This document shows, in pieces, positions 24,351 to 33,225 of a DNA stretch of 37,590 bases. Below the pieces are notes generated by a model. That model saw only the letters and a program-made list of their open reading frames with translations, did no database searches and was not told where the DNA came from. The position numbers and the translations under genes were made by a program. How positions within the stretch are numbered: position 1 is the stretch's first letter; each line of letters starts with the position of its first letter. The DNA comes from Bacteroidales bacterium (GTDB taxonomy: Bacteria; Bacteroidota; Bacteroidia; Bacteroidales; Bacteroidaceae): assembly GCA_004555055.1 (NCBI GenBank), contig SFJN01000024.1:1-37590 (forward strand). The letters are read 5' to 3'.

Positions 24351-25043
24351 TTATTTGAGGTTTCCCGTATAGGTGATATTGATGGGATTGGTATATTGCT
24401 CGCCGTAGTATACCGTCATGTTGAGGCTCAGTTGGCTGGCACTGACGCTTGCAGAAGTGATGTAAACGGTAGCCGCATTGTAGGTCTTTCCGTTGACAGT
24501 GCAGGTGCAGTTGGTGCCGAAACCGCTATTATCGGTGAGGGCAATGGCAGTGTTTGAGCCACTGTGCGAGAGTCCGAGATTGGCAATGGTGAGCTCGCTC
24601 ACGCTAATTTTGCTGCCGACATTGTAGGCACTGAGTGTAAGGGCGGCCGTGGAGCTGGCAGCCATCGTTTGGGCATTGGTGGTCAGCGTGGCGGAAAGGG
24701 CAGGGGTGGCCTTGCCGATGGAATTGTAAGCCATGGGCTCATAGGTGCCGGAAAGAGCCTCCACATTGGCAGTTCCGCTGTAGTTGAATGCTGTACCCTT
24801 GTTGGTAAATGACTTCAGGAGTTCACCGGCTATAAGTCCGAGATTACCGTATTTTTCGTTATTGGAAAGGAGTGTTTTCAGAGCCTCGCCTGCAACGGAA
24901 CCTGCACTTGCACCCTGTCCGGAGGCAAGCTGGTTGACGTAAGCATTGGCAAGGGCACTACCGGCAGTGCCAAGATCGCATGAGGTGCAGCACATACTGC
25001 CGGCAGCCACAAGCAGAAGAGCGGAAAGTGTGTTGAGTTTCAT
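24351..25043 (-). CDS. Unrecognised lipoprotein
   Basis: 230 residues from MKLNTLSALLLVAAGSMCC. The signal peptide ends in a Cys-rich lipobox region (SMCCTSC), so the protein is probably lipid-anchored. Residues 25-85 are helical and Ala/Gly-rich (AGSALANAYVNQLASGQG). Residues 90-230 look like a beta-sandwich or calycin-type barrel: FNYSGTANVEALSGTYEPMA, ALTLSAYNVGSKISVSELTI and LSLNMTVYYGEQYTN. I do not recognise a named family. A -7 element sits 37 bases upstream of the chosen start. Confidence 0.7.
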   Translation of the reverse strand: MKLNTLSALLLVAAGSMCCTSCDLGTAGSALANAYVNQLASGQGASAGSVAGEALKTLLSNNEKYGNLGLIAGELLKSFTNKGTAFNYSGTANVEALSGTYEPMAYNSIGKATPALSATLTTNAQTMAASSTAALTLSAYNVGSKISVSELTIANLGLSHSGSNTAIALTDNSGFGTNCTCTVNGKTYNAATVYITSASVSASQLSLNMTVYYGEQYTNPINITYTGNLK

Positions 25044-25079
25044 TGTTTGCACTTTTTTAAGTTTTCAGTTATTGAATGG

Positions 25080-25087
25080 CAAAAATA
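25080..25087 (-). promoter_or_regulatory. -7 promoter element of the lipoprotein gene
   Basis: Read on the minus strand it is TATTTTTG, matching TAnnTTTG, 37 bases before the start codon. No clear -33 TTTG at the usual spacing. Confidence 0.6.
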
Positions 25088-25235
25088 CAAATTTCATTCC
25101 GCCTTTCTTTATCATTGTAAAAAAAAGAACAGACATTTCGGCAAATCACCGTCAATTTGCTACATAGGCCAAAACGAGGATATCGCAAAAGTGTGGAACA
25201 ACAAATTCCTCCAAACACGGAACACAGAAAAAGAA

Positions 25236-25271
25236 CAGACAATGCATGGGACATTTCCACTGCATTGTCTG
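25236..25271 (-). terminator. Terminator of the sialidase gene
   Basis: CAGACAATGCA (25236-25246) pairs perfectly with TGCATTGTCTG (25261-25271) around a 14-base loop. On the minus strand TTCTTTTTCTG follows, as expected for an intrinsic terminator after the sialidase stop at 25311. Confidence 0.88.
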
Positions 25272-25310
25272 CCTTAATACTTCAATTATGATTAAAGGGT
25301 TGTTCTATTT

Positions 25311-28300
25311 TCAGAATCTTACCACCTTCTTGCCATTGACCACATAGATTCCACGCCGCGATGGCATGGCTTCAAGACGCCGTCCGTCAAGGCTGTAGAT
25401 GCTCTGTCCGTTATGGTCGGCCTCAATCCGGCTCTCGCAGATGCCTACGATAACCTTCTGCGCGAACTCAAGGTCGGCCTCCACGTTGGGGTTCTCGATG
25501 AGTTGCCAGCAGCTACCTGCATCGCTTGACGTCCAGACGCTCACAGGATATGCCAACTGCGGGGAAGCGCAAAGCCAGTCATATGTGGCTCCCGAAGTGC
25601 TGAATGCGAAACCTCCGCTGATTTCCTTAACCTGAACAGGGGAGGAAACATCAAATGTGCAATAGCGCGTACCGCTGTTGGTGCCTACAACGAGACACTT
25701 TTCTGCACCGACATTGTAAAGGTAATACTCATTGTCGATTGAAATAAGCATCCAACTGTTGTTGGGGTCCCCAGGGTGCACATCCTCACCGTACGCAGTG
25801 TTGGAAAGTTCGTGAGTGGCGTCGCCGACCATCTCTCCTGTCCAAAGCATGTTGTCGTTGTACTGCGGAGCATAAATGGCCTTGGCCTTGAAATGGTCGT
25901 TGTAAAGGATGTATGTCTTGTCTTCACGAACATCGGCAAGTTTTGTGATGGTTTCTTCCAAGGGCAGGATGTCCCCGGACAGAAGGCGGAAAGAGCAGGT
26001 TACTGCTTCGTTGAGCTGTCCGTCGGCATCCATCACGGTTCCGGCAGGAAGAGTAAGTTCAAATTTGCCGCCAGCGAAGAGAGGATATACATAGTTAAGG
26101 GTAACAACCTTGTCTTCGCAGTTGACGAAGGCATCGACACCGTCTCCAAGGCTGATGGCCACCTCTGCCAGGCTGCAGGGTGTCACCGCCTTGTTAAAGA
26201 CCACGGTCATGCACGATTCGTTTGCCGAAGTCTTTACAGCCGTAAGGGGAAGAACGGTGGTGGCAGGGTCGTATTCGAGGTCGTAGGTATAGAGTCCGCT
26301 GGTGATGTCCTCAATGGTGTAGTTCTTGTAGGCAATGGTGTATCCGCCACCGCCAGTACCGCAGAATGTTTCCTCTTCATAGATGAAACCAATGCTCTTG
26401 TCGGCCTGAACAGTCATGGTGCTGTAGGCAGATCCGATTTTTGAAACCGTATGGTAGCCGTCCCAGTCGCGGGCGAAGTTTGCAGGAGTGTTGTAGGCAG
26501 TAGTCTCGGTGAGGTCCTTGTAGAAGATGCTGACATTGGTACGTCCACCTCCACGTGGCAGCGACTGCAGGGCAAGCCACGTCTTCTGTCCGTCTGCCTG
26601 ACGCACAACCGGTACCATCTGGATTTCTCCATTGCAACCGTTGTTGGCAGTCACGCCGTTGTTGGCCTTGCTGGAGAGGGCGTAGGTACCCCATTCGCCT
26701 TCGGCCTTGTCGGCATCGGTGAAACTGAAGATGTTGTATTTACGTCCCTCGGTGCAACGGCTCGAGAGAACAAGGTTTCCGTTGGGAAGTTCCTCCACCT
26801 TGGGCTCGTCACCACCGGGGATGGGGCTCACGTCGCAACCTCCGAGGAAACTCCATGTCTTGCCGAAGTCATCGGAATAGAGCACCCAGTTGGCAGTCTG
26901 GCTTCCATTATAGGTAGAACCTGCACAATAGAGGCGGTAGTAGTCGCCAAGTTTGGTGTAACGGCTCTGATGGATTTTTCCGCTGCCTACGAACCATCCT
27001 CTGACAGTACCGTACTTCGAATTGTCGAAAGGTGCATAGATGAATTCCTCATCCAGATATTCGGGTTCGGTCCAGGTCTTTCCGTCGTCGTATGAGTACC
27101 AGCGTGCCCATCCCTGATGGTGGTTGCGGTTTCCGGAGAAGAAGCCCGGTGTACCGGAACAACTGGTAACCATGATGGCATTGCTCTCGCGGTCGGCCAC
27201 GATGCAGGGGTCACCGAATCCGGCTTCCTGATGTCCGGCCGTGGTGTTTCCGTCGCCTTCCATCTCCTTGGGTTTGATGATGTCACCCCAGTTCTGTCCG
27301 TTGTCGGCAGAGGTGCGGATATGGAGGTCGATGCGTCCGGAGCCTATATCGGCACGGCTGAAACGGTAGTCGGCAATGGCCACCACAATACCGTTCTTGG
27401 TGGTGGTGATGGCAGGGATGCGATAGGGAATGGCGCTGGTGGTGCGGGTCTCGAAAACATTGAACTGCCACTCCGGCTGTTCGAGCGAACGCTTCACTGT
27501 CATCCGGAGATTGCCGAAGGTAACGCCCTTGTTGGCACCGGAGAGGGTCATGGTATAGGTCTGGTCCTTCAACCCGTCAACGCTCACATGCTGTGCTTCG
27601 GCACTGGGCTTCACCTCCGTACCGTCGGCAAGCGTGAGGGTCATAAGGCTCGAAGCACCATCGACAAACGTAAGGTCGAAACTGAAGGCAGCCACCACAT
27701 ACTTAGCATCGGTGGTCTTCAGGCTGTAGCCCGAACTATTGACGAGACCACCATAGCCGGTGATGTCCTTGCCCGTATAGGTCATGTTGTTGGCTTCTGC
27801 AGTCATCTGTACGCCTACAGGGTTCTTGTCGGTGCTGTCCCATGCCGAGGCCCATGTGCCGTTGGTATTGGTAGCAGTCCATTTCCCGGTATCGGAATTG
27901 ACATCAAATTCCTTTGCCGCCCATCTGAAAACCACGCTTGAACCACCGTCCTGGCTGGTGGACCAGAATGCGAGGACATTGTCACGGTTGTTGAGGGCAT
28001 AGGTCGTACCCTTTTCAAAGACGTAGAACTCTTCACCGTCCTCGGGATTGAGATTGCCGGCACCGGTCAGCGTCCATTCTGCCACATATCCTTCGGGTAC
28101 ATTGTTTTTGTCGACCATCCGTGGGAAGGTGCTTCCACCGTCCTTACCGGTCATGGTGGTGCTGGCTGCGAGGACCATGTCCGGTCCGGCAGCCTTGTTG
28201 TAGAGGCAATAGCTGCCGTCTTCGTTCTGTGCCCGATACCAGAGGTCAGCATCTTCGAGCGTCGTGGTCATGGAGGTGAGTTCCAGTTTGCTCTCGGTGC

Positions 28301-28442
28301 CGTCGGTAGAGATGTAATAGCCTGCAGCGGCAATCTGCATGGTTTCCCAATTGATGCCGGTTGGCCATGAAGCTTCTGCCCACGATGCGGTGCCGAAGCC
28401 CAATGTCAGTGCGACAAGTGTAAGGAATTTTTTCATAAGCAT
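25311..28442 (-). CDS. Secreted exo-alpha-sialidase (GH33 type)
   Basis: 1043 residues with signal peptide MKKFLTLVALTLGFGTASWA (the Met at 28436 is the likely start). Residues 25-330 hold non-catalytic beta-sandwich modules. The sialidase propeller starts near residue 335: AIPYRIPAI carries the first catalytic Arg, ADYRFSRADIG an Asp, GDEPKVEELPNGNLVLSSR the Glu and second Arg. Asp-boxes are SADNGQNWGD, SYDDGKTWTEP and SDDFGKTWSFL. A large C-terminal part (about 720-1000) looks like further binding or Ig-like modules. The tail IYSLDGRR...GIYVVNGKKVVRF is the exported-protein ending also seen at 6799-7398. It releases sialic acid from host glycans. It starts 46 bases after the rel stop. Confidence 0.93.
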   Translation of the reverse strand: MLMKKFLTLVALTLGFGTASWAEASWPTGINWETMQIAAAGYYISTDGTESKLELTSMTTTLEDADLWYRAQNEDGSYCLYNKAAGPDMVLAASTTMTGKDGGSTFPRMVDKNNVPEGYVAEWTLTGAGNLNPEDGEEFYVFEKGTTYALNNRDNVLAFWSTSQDGGSSVVFRWAAKEFDVNSDTGKWTATNTNGTWASAWDSTDKNPVGVQMTAEANNMTYTGKDITGYGGLVNSSGYSLKTTDAKYVVAAFSFDLTFVDGASSLMTLTLADGTEVKPSAEAQHVSVDGLKDQTYTMTLSGANKGVTFGNLRMTVKRSLEQPEWQFNVFETRTTSAIPYRIPAITTTKNGIVVAIADYRFSRADIGSGRIDLHIRTSADNGQNWGDIIKPKEMEGDGNTTAGHQEAGFGDPCIVADRESNAIMVTSCSGTPGFFSGNRNHHQGWARWYSYDDGKTWTEPEYLDEEFIYAPFDNSKYGTVRGWFVGSGKIHQSRYTKLGDYYRLYCAGSTYNGSQTANWVLYSDDFGKTWSFLGGCDVSPIPGGDEPKVEELPNGNLVLSSRCTEGRKYNIFSFTDADKAEGEWGTYALSSKANNGVTANNGCNGEIQMVPVVRQADGQKTWLALQSLPRGGGRTNVSIFYKDLTETTAYNTPANFARDWDGYHTVSKIGSAYSTMTVQADKSIGFIYEEETFCGTGGGGYTIAYKNYTIEDITSGLYTYDLEYDPATTVLPLTAVKTSANESCMTVVFNKAVTPCSLAEVAISLGDGVDAFVNCEDKVVTLNYVYPLFAGGKFELTLPAGTVMDADGQLNEAVTCSFRLLSGDILPLEETITKLADVREDKTYILYNDHFKAKAIYAPQYNDNMLWTGEMVGDATHELSNTAYGEDVHPGDPNNSWMLISIDNEYYLYNVGAEKCLVVGTNSGTRYCTFDVSSPVQVKEISGGFAFSTSGATYDWLCASPQLAYPVSVWTSSDAGSCWQLIENPNVEADLEFAQKVIVGICESRIEADHNGQSIYSLDGRRLEAMPSRRGIYVVNGKKVVRF

Positions 28443-28488
28443 ATTAAGGTTTATTGGATTTTCAATTATAGGTACGTGGGGGGCCGTT

Positions 28489-30444
28489 CTACTTGCTCAC
28501 CTCGTCAACTCCACGTATGCTCGCCAACAGGCGTACGGTGTCGCGAAGTTCCTCGGCGGAATGGACGGTATAGCCGATGGTGCAGTCGAAGATTTCGTCC
28601 TGCGACTCGATACTCATGCTGCTGATGGAAATATGCATGATGTCTGTCATACAGCTGACGATGTCCTTGAGCAGTTGCGGACGGTCCACGCCACGGATGT
28701 GTGTCTTTACGGGGAAAACGCATTCCTCGCAGGCGGGAAAAAGCACATTGCGGATGCGGTCGCCCTGCTGGGCGGCCTGACTGATGACGTGTCGGCAGTC
28801 GCGTCGATGGACGGTGATATTGCCGTCATTCTCGCGGAAGCCGATGACCTCATGTCCCGGCAACGGCTTGCAGAACTCGCAACGCCTGTAGCGTCCTGCC
28901 ATTTCGGGATGACAGAATGGTTTGAGGTAATTCTTGGCCTTGTAGGTTTTTGCCCATCCGTACCAGTCGCCATGGGGGTGGATGTCGGGGTTGACACCGA
29001 TTTCCACACAGTCGCCATGCTGAAGAACCGTCTTCAAGGTTTGCAGTTTGCCGTTAATGCGGGCATACTGTGCATGCTCGCCCTTACCGATTTCGAACGC
29101 ATAGTCCAGTGCCGTGCCGTTGAGAGGCAGACGGGTAGGGTTGCCGGCGGTGTCGTAGACAGTAATGTCCTCGCTGTAAAGGGCCGAAACCACGCTGTCC
29201 ATGAAGAGTGCATCGGCATTGCTCTCGGAAATGTCCTGGAGCATAATCTTGAACTTGTCAATCCAACGGTATTCGTTGTTGCGCTGGCGGCAATCGCGTG
29301 GACGGTTTTCTCCGACGCATTTCTGGCCTGAACGGCGCTCCTCCTCAATGTGGTCGAGAATCAGTCCGAGACGGCTGCGCTCGACCATATGCTCCGAGGA
29401 GATGTGGATTTCTTCCCAATACCCATGATTGCTGAGCAGGCGGATATGCAGACTTTGGTATCCGTTTTCCTTAGGATTGTCGATATAGTTGATCATGGAG
29501 CCCGGACGCTCCTTGAAATGGTCGGTAAGTATGCTGTAGATTTTCAGGCTCAATGCCTTTTCGTCACTTGCAGCCTCGTCGGGCATGCCGATGGGACGTG
29601 TGACATTGCGTGCATCATATATAAGGCGTATGATATGCCGGAAATCGACATGCTGGAAGTCGCGGCCATGGCGCTGCATAGACTGGTATATGCTGTAGGG
29701 CTGCCTCCAGCGGATTTCGGTACGGACATTGATGCCGCGTTTCTCGAGGATACGCACAAGATGGTCCGTGAAGTCGGTAAGCCGTTCCCGGTTGTCGGCC
29801 TGGTCGGCCTCGAGCTGGTTGGAAAGACGCTCATAACGGTCGGGGCAACGGTACTTGAACGAGAGGTTCTCAAGTTCACGGCGCACGCTGTGGAGGCCCA
29901 GACGGTTGGCAAACGGCGCATAGAAGTAGTCGGTCTCACCGGCAATCTTCATCTGTTTTTCAGGTTTCATGCTGGCCAGTGTACGCATGTTGTGCAAGCG
30001 GTCGGCAAGTTTGATGAGTACGGCACGGATGTCGTATTGCAGGGATTTAAGGAGCTGCCGGAAATTGCTTTCCTGCTTGCGGCCGTCGTCGCCGATATAC
30101 TTGCGTTTTGTCACCACATCGACAAGGAAAGCGACATCGGACCCGAAGCGCTCGCTGATTTCCTGAATGCTGTGGGGCGTGTCTTCCACCACATCGTGGA
30201 GGAATCCGGCAATGATGGGGTTGGGGCCCAGCTGCAGTTCGAGGGCAATGATGCGCGCCACCGCCACAGGATGCGTGATATAGGGCTCGCCGCTCTTACG
30301 CCGCTGAGGGGCATGGGCGTCGTGAGCAAACTCAAAGGCATCGCGTATGCGTGCCACGTCTTCGGACGAGGTGTGCCCGGCAATCTGCGCAATCATGTCA
30401 TCCACCTGGTCGCGCACCATCTTTTCATAGTCAATCTTTACCAT
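28489..30444 (-). CDS. Rel/SpoT-family (p)ppGpp enzyme, hydrolase motifs intact, synthetase degenerate
   Basis: 651 residues, shorter than the usual 730-750. The N-terminal HD hydrolase is complete: THPVAVARI, FLHDVVEDTPH and KLADRLHNMRTL. The synthetase region (about 240-370) keeps PKENGYQSLH and an EIHI equivalent of EIQIR. But the expected RxKxxYS is RWRQPYS, the catalytic Asp of the YDLxAIR motif appears replaced (HVDFRHIIRLIY), and QIRT reads HISS. TGS (YDTAGNPTRLPLNGTALDYAFEIG) and ACT-like C-terminal domains follow. I infer a mainly ppGpp-hydrolysing protein. Bacteroidetes often carry two Rel homologues, so a synthetase elsewhere is expected. It may share a transcript with the downstream sialidase. 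Confidence 0.9.
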   Translation of the reverse strand: MVKIDYEKMVRDQVDDMIAQIAGHTSSEDVARIRDAFEFAHDAHAPQRRKSGEPYITHPVAVARIIALELQLGPNPIIAGFLHDVVEDTPHSIQEISERFGSDVAFLVDVVTKRKYIGDDGRKQESNFRQLLKSLQYDIRAVLIKLADRLHNMRTLASMKPEKQMKIAGETDYFYAPFANRLGLHSVRRELENLSFKYRCPDRYERLSNQLEADQADNRERLTDFTDHLVRILEKRGINVRTEIRWRQPYSIYQSMQRHGRDFQHVDFRHIIRLIYDARNVTRPIGMPDEAASDEKALSLKIYSILTDHFKERPGSMINYIDNPKENGYQSLHIRLLSNHGYWEEIHISSEHMVERSRLGLILDHIEEERRSGQKCVGENRPRDCRQRNNEYRWIDKFKIMLQDISESNADALFMDSVVSALYSEDITVYDTAGNPTRLPLNGTALDYAFEIGKGEHAQYARINGKLQTLKTVLQHGDCVEIGVNPDIHPHGDWYGWAKTYKAKNYLKPFCHPEMAGRYRRCEFCKPLPGHEVIGFRENDGNITVHRRDCRHVISQAAQQGDRIRNVLFPACEECVFPVKTHIRGVDRPQLLKDIVSCMTDIMHISISSMSIESQDEIFDCTIGYTVHSAEELRDTVRLLASIRGVDEVSK

Positions 30445-30691
30445 AAAGCCTGCGTCAAGTTTTTGATGGTTTCTATAAATCAGCTTTGTCAGGTTTGGGA
30501 ACTGTTTCCGAAAAAGCGGAAGAAGAACAGAACCTGCATCTCCATTTCAATGATGCCAGGTAATTCATCGAAGAGTTGGAAAACTCCCCACCTTAAGTTG
30601 TTTTCTCAGTGAAAGTATCTTCTGCTCCGCAAAACCCATCCATAGGGGCTCCTTCTGCATTTCCTTTTGCGGGACAGACACGCCTTTTCGG

Positions 30692-30723
30692 CAAAAATAA
30701 TGTTTTTTTGCAAAAACACGAAA
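30692..30723 (-). promoter_or_regulatory. Probable promoter of the rel gene
   Basis: On the minus strand a TATTTTTG -7 element (30692-30699 on the plus numbering) is preceded by TTTC at a 20-base spacing, close to the TTTG-N19-21-TAnnTTTG pattern. The leader to the start at 30444 would be about 240 bases. Confidence 0.5.
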
Positions 30724-30808
30724 AGACAACGCTTTTTTTTCCTTTTTTTACACACATCCACTGGTTTCCTGCTGTTTATCCTGCCCGTTGCTGGGCATTC
30801 CGCCACGG

Positions 30809-30948
30809 GACAGCCACCTTTGAGGGAATCCATTCAGACCTAATCCTTCCATACGTCGGGCCGAAAATGCGGGTCGTGACCTCATCCCTCCTACGCCCCC
30901 CCCTTCACACTGCCATTCCATAAAGGGATAACCTGGAAGGTGGCTGTC
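30809..30948. repeat. 12-bp inverted repeat closing a 140-base structured region
   Basis: GACAGCCACCTT (30809-30820) is exactly reverse-complementary to 30937-30948. The 116 bases inside contain a C8 tract near 30896-30903 and no gene. It lies between the rel promoter region and the GSCFA promoter. It might be a structured RNA or a small palindromic element; I could not match it to a known riboswitch. The rest of the 665-base gap (30445-31109) has no other supported gene. Confidence 0.55.
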
Positions 30949-31017
30949 TGAAAGAAAAAGCCGGACAGAACGTTTAAAAGATTACGCCGGGAAGTGCATT
31001 ATTCAACGTTTTCTTCG

Positions 31018-31025
31018 TAATTTTG
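31018..31025 (+). promoter_or_regulatory. -7 promoter element of the GSCFA gene
   Basis: TAATTTTG fits TAnnTTTG and lies 85 bases before the start at 31110, with no clear -33 TTTG. Confidence 0.55.
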
Positions 31026-31109
31026 CAGACCACATTCCGCACTCTGGTTCCGGAATTCCGTCAATCAAGCCACAGTGCGGACTGTGACAAATCCCTATCA
31101 CCTCTGCAC

Positions 31110-32054
31110 ATGTCCTCTTCGTTTCCCCTTTTCCGAACTCCCGTCGAACTTCCGGATGGACACCCCATCCTTTCCGCCACCACACGAGTGGTGCTGCTCG
31201 GTTCGTGCTTTGCCATCCACATGGGCGACCGCCTGACCGTCGACCTCGGCAATGAAGGTTGCTGTGTCAACCCGTTCGGGGTGCTCTACAACCCGCGTTC
31301 TATATTCGGAGCGCTACAGCTGCTGATGACGGGGGAAGAGGAGGCGGACCGGTGCCTGCGGGATGCCCTCTTTGAGGGCCGCGACGGACTTTGGCATTCG
31401 TGGCTCTTCTCCACACACTTTTCGCACCCCACAGCAGAAGGTGCCCTTAAGCTGATGCGGAAAAGCGTGGAACAGGCTCGGGATATGCTTTTAGGACATG
31501 GGCAAGAGGGTGTCCACGAACCGCCCATACTGGTACTCACCTTCGGAACCGACCGCCACTACCGTCTCGACGAAGGCGAAGGCAGACTGGTGGTGGCGAA
31601 CTGCCACAAGGAGCCTGCTGCACGGTTCAGGGAACAGGAAGATGAGTTGGAAGCGCTAAAATCGGGTTTCGAGCAGATGTTTCAGGAACTTCACCAACGC
31701 ATCCCCGGCATCAAGGTTATACTCACCGTCAGTCCTTACCGCTACCGAAAGTACGGCTTCCACGAGTCCCAGCTGAGCAAGGCACGTCTGCTGCTTCTCT
31801 GCGATGACGCCTGCAAAGCCCACCCTGAGCACGTCCACTATTTCCCTGCCTACGAAATGCTGAACGACGAACTCCGTGACTATCGATTCTATGATGCCGA
31901 CATGCTGCATCCGTCTCTACAGGCTGTGGCGTATATTGCCGAACGTTTTGAAGCATGGTGCTACGACGATTCCCTGCGTACATTGGCCGAAGCACGGCGA
32001 AAAGCATACAAGAGGGACCAGCACCGACAGATTTCGGGTTCAATAACCACATGA
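31110..32054 (+). CDS. GSCFA-domain (SGNH-like) protein
   Basis: 314 residues from MSSSFPLFRTPVELP. VVLLGSCFAIHMGDRL near residue 30 is the defining GSCFA motif, whose Ser is the expected nucleophile position. VNPFGVLYNPRSI and LVLTFGTDRHY follow, and YDADMLHPS near residue 285 supplies the Asp-x-x-His of an SGNH-type triad. It has no signal peptide. Members are proposed acyl-ester hydrolases; none to my knowledge has a settled substrate. The longer open frame from 31023 overlaps the promoter, so the start at 31110 is preferred. The next gene starts 106 bases later. Confidence 0.88.
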   Translation: MSSSFPLFRTPVELPDGHPILSATTRVVLLGSCFAIHMGDRLTVDLGNEGCCVNPFGVLYNPRSIFGALQLLMTGEEEADRCLRDALFEGRDGLWHSWLFSTHFSHPTAEGALKLMRKSVEQARDMLLGHGQEGVHEPPILVLTFGTDRHYRLDEGEGRLVVANCHKEPAARFREQEDELEALKSGFEQMFQELHQRIPGIKVILTVSPYRYRKYGFHESQLSKARLLLLCDDACKAHPEHVHYFPAYEMLNDELRDYRFYDADMLHPSLQAVAYIAERFEAWCYDDSLRTLAEARRKAYKRDQHRQISGSITT

Positions 32055-32160
32055 CAGAAGAAGACTGTGGCCTCTCAAAGAGCCCCCATGTCCAGGCCTC
32101 CATATTGTATACACCCCATCAGGACTACCACATACATTTATACAGAAAACACAACACATC

Positions 32161-32727
32161 ATGATACCGGAAAACCTGAATTATCTGAAACTTTACGAAG
32201 AACGCCTTGAACAGACACTGCTCAAGCATTGCACCGACCAAGGCACCCTTGACGGCAAACTCCTCTCCACACCCGACATTGACGGATGCTGGATGGCACT
32301 TGCACCCGAATATCTGGCAGATGCCGTACCGGAAATTGCCGATTATCCGCTGGTAGCACTGGGATGGGCGATGTTTTTAGGATTGGCGATGGCAAAACTG
32401 TGGGATACCGACTGGGCTACGTACGGCAAGACGCCTGCAGAAACTTACCGCCAGATGCGCAATCACCGCGGTTTTGACTGTATGGACGAATATATTCTGG
32501 AAGAGGTATTGCGCCTTGACGAAGAGAATGCCCGCAGACTCACCGCACACGTTCAGCGTTGTGCACAGACCGTGGAGACAGCCATACGGAAAGAGGAGGT
32601 GGAACCTTCGACACCGCTGGCCTTCAACATCTTTACCACATCCATCAACGTGCTTTACCGCTTTGGTGCAGCCATAGAGCTTCAGGCACTTGGCTATCGT
32701 TTCGAGCGCATCGACCCCAAGGAATAA
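32161..32727 (+). CDS. Unrecognised conserved-looking cytosolic protein
   Basis: 188 residues, starting MIPENLNYLKLYEERLEQT. No signal peptide. Mostly helical, with a hydrophobic stretch LVALGWAMFLGLAMAKLWDTDW near residues 62-82 that is too polar at its ends to be certain of a membrane helix. Cys, Trp and Tyr residues are frequent (GCWMALAPEYL; WATYGKTPAETYRQM). Composition and codon use match its neighbours, so it is a real gene, but I recognise no family. It may be co-transcribed with the GSCFA gene and is followed by a terminator. Confidence 0.75.
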   Translation: MIPENLNYLKLYEERLEQTLLKHCTDQGTLDGKLLSTPDIDGCWMALAPEYLADAVPEIADYPLVALGWAMFLGLAMAKLWDTDWATYGKTPAETYRQMRNHRGFDCMDEYILEEVLRLDEENARRLTAHVQRCAQTVETAIRKEEVEPSTPLAFNIFTTSINVLYRFGAAIELQALGYRFERIDPKE

Positions 32728-32793
32728 CGGACAGTGCCACAGAGTTATGCAACGCCGGACAGACACGCCTCTGCCGCACTCTCCCAACAACGA

Positions 32794-32843
32794 AAAAAGC
32801 ATCCGCCGTGAAACAGTAGAATGTAACACGATGGATGCTTTTT
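32794..32843 (+). terminator. Terminator after the unrecognised 188-residue gene
   Basis: AAAAAGCATCC (32794-32804) pairs with GGATGCTTTTT (32833-32843); inside it CGTG (32807-32810) pairs with CACG (32827-32830). The right arm itself supplies the T-run. Confidence 0.85.
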
Positions 32844-32960
32844 CCATTATTGTCCGCGACTCTGACCTATGGGTCATTTTGCGTGGTGTGACAGGTCATA
32901 ACCCTTTGTAAATACAAGGAGATTTGACGATTCAAAGGTTGCAACACCAACCTTTCTGCG

Positions 32961-33110
32961 CTCCCCCCCCCCAAAAAAAGTTTTGTGTTTTTCTCCTACA
33001 TTCCTACACCCGCGCCCAGAACCTTCTGTTTTTACTGACAGTTCGGGGTGAAGGATGGGGTGTAGAATGAAGCGTAGGACGGACCAAAAGGTGTAGGATT
33101 CCGCTGATTT
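32961..33110 (-). repeat. Dispersed repeat C, copy 2, with flanking TGTAGGA words
   Basis: On the minus strand 32961-33009 reads GTGTAGGAATGTAGGAG, A-rich bases, CAC, AAAAC, seven T and ten G, the same layout as positions 1-51. To its right the plus strand has GTGTAGAATGAAGCGTAGGA (33060-33079) and GTGTAGGATTCC (33091-33102), so the region is a loose palindrome of TGTAGGA words. The gap from 32844 to 33225 has no supported gene. Confidence 0.7.
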
Positions 33111-33225
33111 AGGAGATAAAGGAGGCAACTTTTGTACATTTTCATTGAGTATCTTGCCAGATGCTTAATGAACATTAAACGAAGAGGCTTTCATTCCTTG
33201 CCTATTGGCGACAGAGAGAAAAAAA

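Noticed and set aside
26987..29331. Plus-strand open frames over the sialidase and rel genes
   Set aside because: Both minus-strand proteins are complete with catalytic motifs; the opposite frames are antisense artefacts.
30809..30948. Known riboswitch (cobalamin, TPP, FMN)
   Set aside because: None of the conserved boxes of these families could be found, and the downstream gene is not in a matching pathway.
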